This document shows, in pieces, positions 63,412 to 64,000 of a stretch of 64,000 bases of DNA; the first letter of the stretch is position 1; each line of letters opens with the position of its first letter. This DNA is from Modestobacter lapidis. Lineage in GTDB: Bacteria > Actinomycetota > Actinomycetes > Mycobacteriales > Geodermatophilaceae. The position numbers and the translations under genes are program-made. The stretch covers positions 62,001-126,000 of the forward strand of contig JABAKE010000002.1 in the NCBI GenBank assembly GCA_019779905.1. The letters run 5' to 3'. Below the pieces are notes generated by a model. That model did no database searches and was not told the DNA's origin. It worked only from the letters and a program-made list of their open reading frames with translations.

Positions 63412-64000
63412 GTGAGTGAGCCCGCGCGCCCGCCGTCCGACCTCGACCAGCTCGCCGAGCGCTACGTCGAGGAGTACGCCGCCTCGCAGCCCGCCGTCGC
63501 CACCTTCATCGGCGTCCCCGGGCACGAGGACCGGTGGCCGGACCTGACCACCGCCGGGCACGCGGCCCATGCCGACCTGCTGCGCCGCACGATCGCCGCC
63601 GTCGAGCGCATCGAACCGGTCGACCGGCGCGACGCGGTCGCCCGCAGCGCGATGCTCGAACGGCTCGGCGCGGAGCTCGCCCGCCACGACGCCGGCTGGG
63701 CGCCGGCGGACCTGAACACCGTCGAGAGCCCGCTGCAGCACTTCCGGACGACGTTCGACCTGATGGCCGCCGACACCGAGGAGGATTGGGAGACCATCGC
63801 CCGCCGGCTCGCCGCCGTCCCCGCTGCCCTGGCGGGTTACACGGCCGGGCTGGCCGACGCGGCCGCCGCGGGCCGGATCTCCGCCGCCCGCCAGGTGCGG
63901 CTGTGCGCCGGTATCGCCCGTCGCTGGGCCGGCACCGGCGATGACCCGGGCTTCTTCGTGCAGTTCGTCACCGGTGCGCCCGTCCCCGCGGGCGGCTCCC
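63412..64000 (+). CDS. DUF885 family protein (cut by window edge)
   Basis: The first 196 residues of a frame that runs off the right edge. GTG 63412 lies 7 bases after a TAGCGT hexamer at 63399-63404, the layout of a leaderless gene; GTG 63403 is an in-frame alternative that overlaps this hexamer. DLDQLAERYVEEYAASQPA, AATFIGVPGHEDRWPDL-like N-terminal sequence and LNTVESPLQHFRTTFDLM are typical of DUF885, a family of predicted zinc peptidase-like proteins. The HExxH-type region is expected beyond the window. Confidence 0.75.
   Translation, partial: MSEPARPPSDLDQLAERYVEEYAASQPAVATFIGVPGHEDRWPDLTTAGHAAHADLLRRTIAAVERIEPVDRRDAVARSAMLERLGAELARHDAGWAPADLNTVESPLQHFRTTFDLMAADTEEDWETIARRLAAVPAALAGYTAGLADAAAAGRISAARQVRLCAGIARRWAGTGDDPGFFVQFVTGAPVPAGGS

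Overview
The window is about 73% GC (impression, not counted) with abundant GTG starts, 4-bp ATGA/GTGA gene overlaps and leaderless-looking genes. Its marker genes are actinobacterial: mycothiol-linked enzymes, F420 synthesis (fbiC), the aa3-oxidase subunit CtaJ, an Eis-type acetyltransferase, truncated haemoglobin O and an SSB/EttA pair. Protein style and the repeated intergenic hairpins are what I would expect from Geodermatophilaceae (Blastococcus, Geodermatophilus, Modestobacter), but no rRNA is present to prove it.

Bases 1-4,080 look accessory. They hold the 5' end of a histidine kinase gene that runs off the left edge, a DUF6326 membrane protein, two back-to-back MazF-type toxin genes (one with an intact antitoxin, one with only an antitoxin stump), an IS3-type transposase remnant, an orphan hypothetical gene and two gene-poor stretches. 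Bases 4,082-11,760 are a transport and activation cluster: a TetR regulator faces a minus-strand operon encoding an AMP-dependent acyl-CoA ligase, a substrate-binding lipoprotein, a complete LivHMGF-type ABC transporter and a mycothiol-dependent maleylpyruvate-isomerase-family enzyme. The natural reading is uptake and CoA activation of a carboxylic acid.

Bases 12-43 kb are mostly core genome: an ECF sigma factor with a SnoaL-like tail; an unusual lipoprotein; a NarL-type two-component pair; RpiB; PepN; CtaJ; an amidase and kynureninase flanking a 32-bp palindrome; HNH nuclease; prolyl oligopeptidase; an orphan substrate-binding protein; a coupled MscS/MFS/GlbO set; a GH13 enzyme; a BioY-BioM-BioN biotin importer coupled to a MOSC protein; EttA and SSB. 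Four copies of a ~60-bp stem-loop element sit directly against stop codons in this part. Their stems differ by mostly compensated changes while the loop is conserved.

At 43.8 kb a tRNA-Arg(TCT) gene is followed by a ~1.5 kb insert that carries only a HEPN/MNT toxin-antitoxin pair and ends in a copy of the tRNA 3' region. It looks like a minimal tRNA-associated island without an integrase. Bases 45.4-64 kb return to housekeeping and metabolism: a TPR regulator diverging from a cupin, a YchJ-like protein, a CitE-like lyase, an LLM oxidoreductase, a PAS-GGDEF-EAL protein with a degenerate GGDEF motif, a GDSL hydrolase, a divergent pair of flavoenzymes, FbiC, an AraC regulator, a nitrilase, an amylosucrase and a DUF885 protein cut by the right edge. 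I saw no rRNA, CRISPR array, phage structural genes, integrase or complete insertion sequence.
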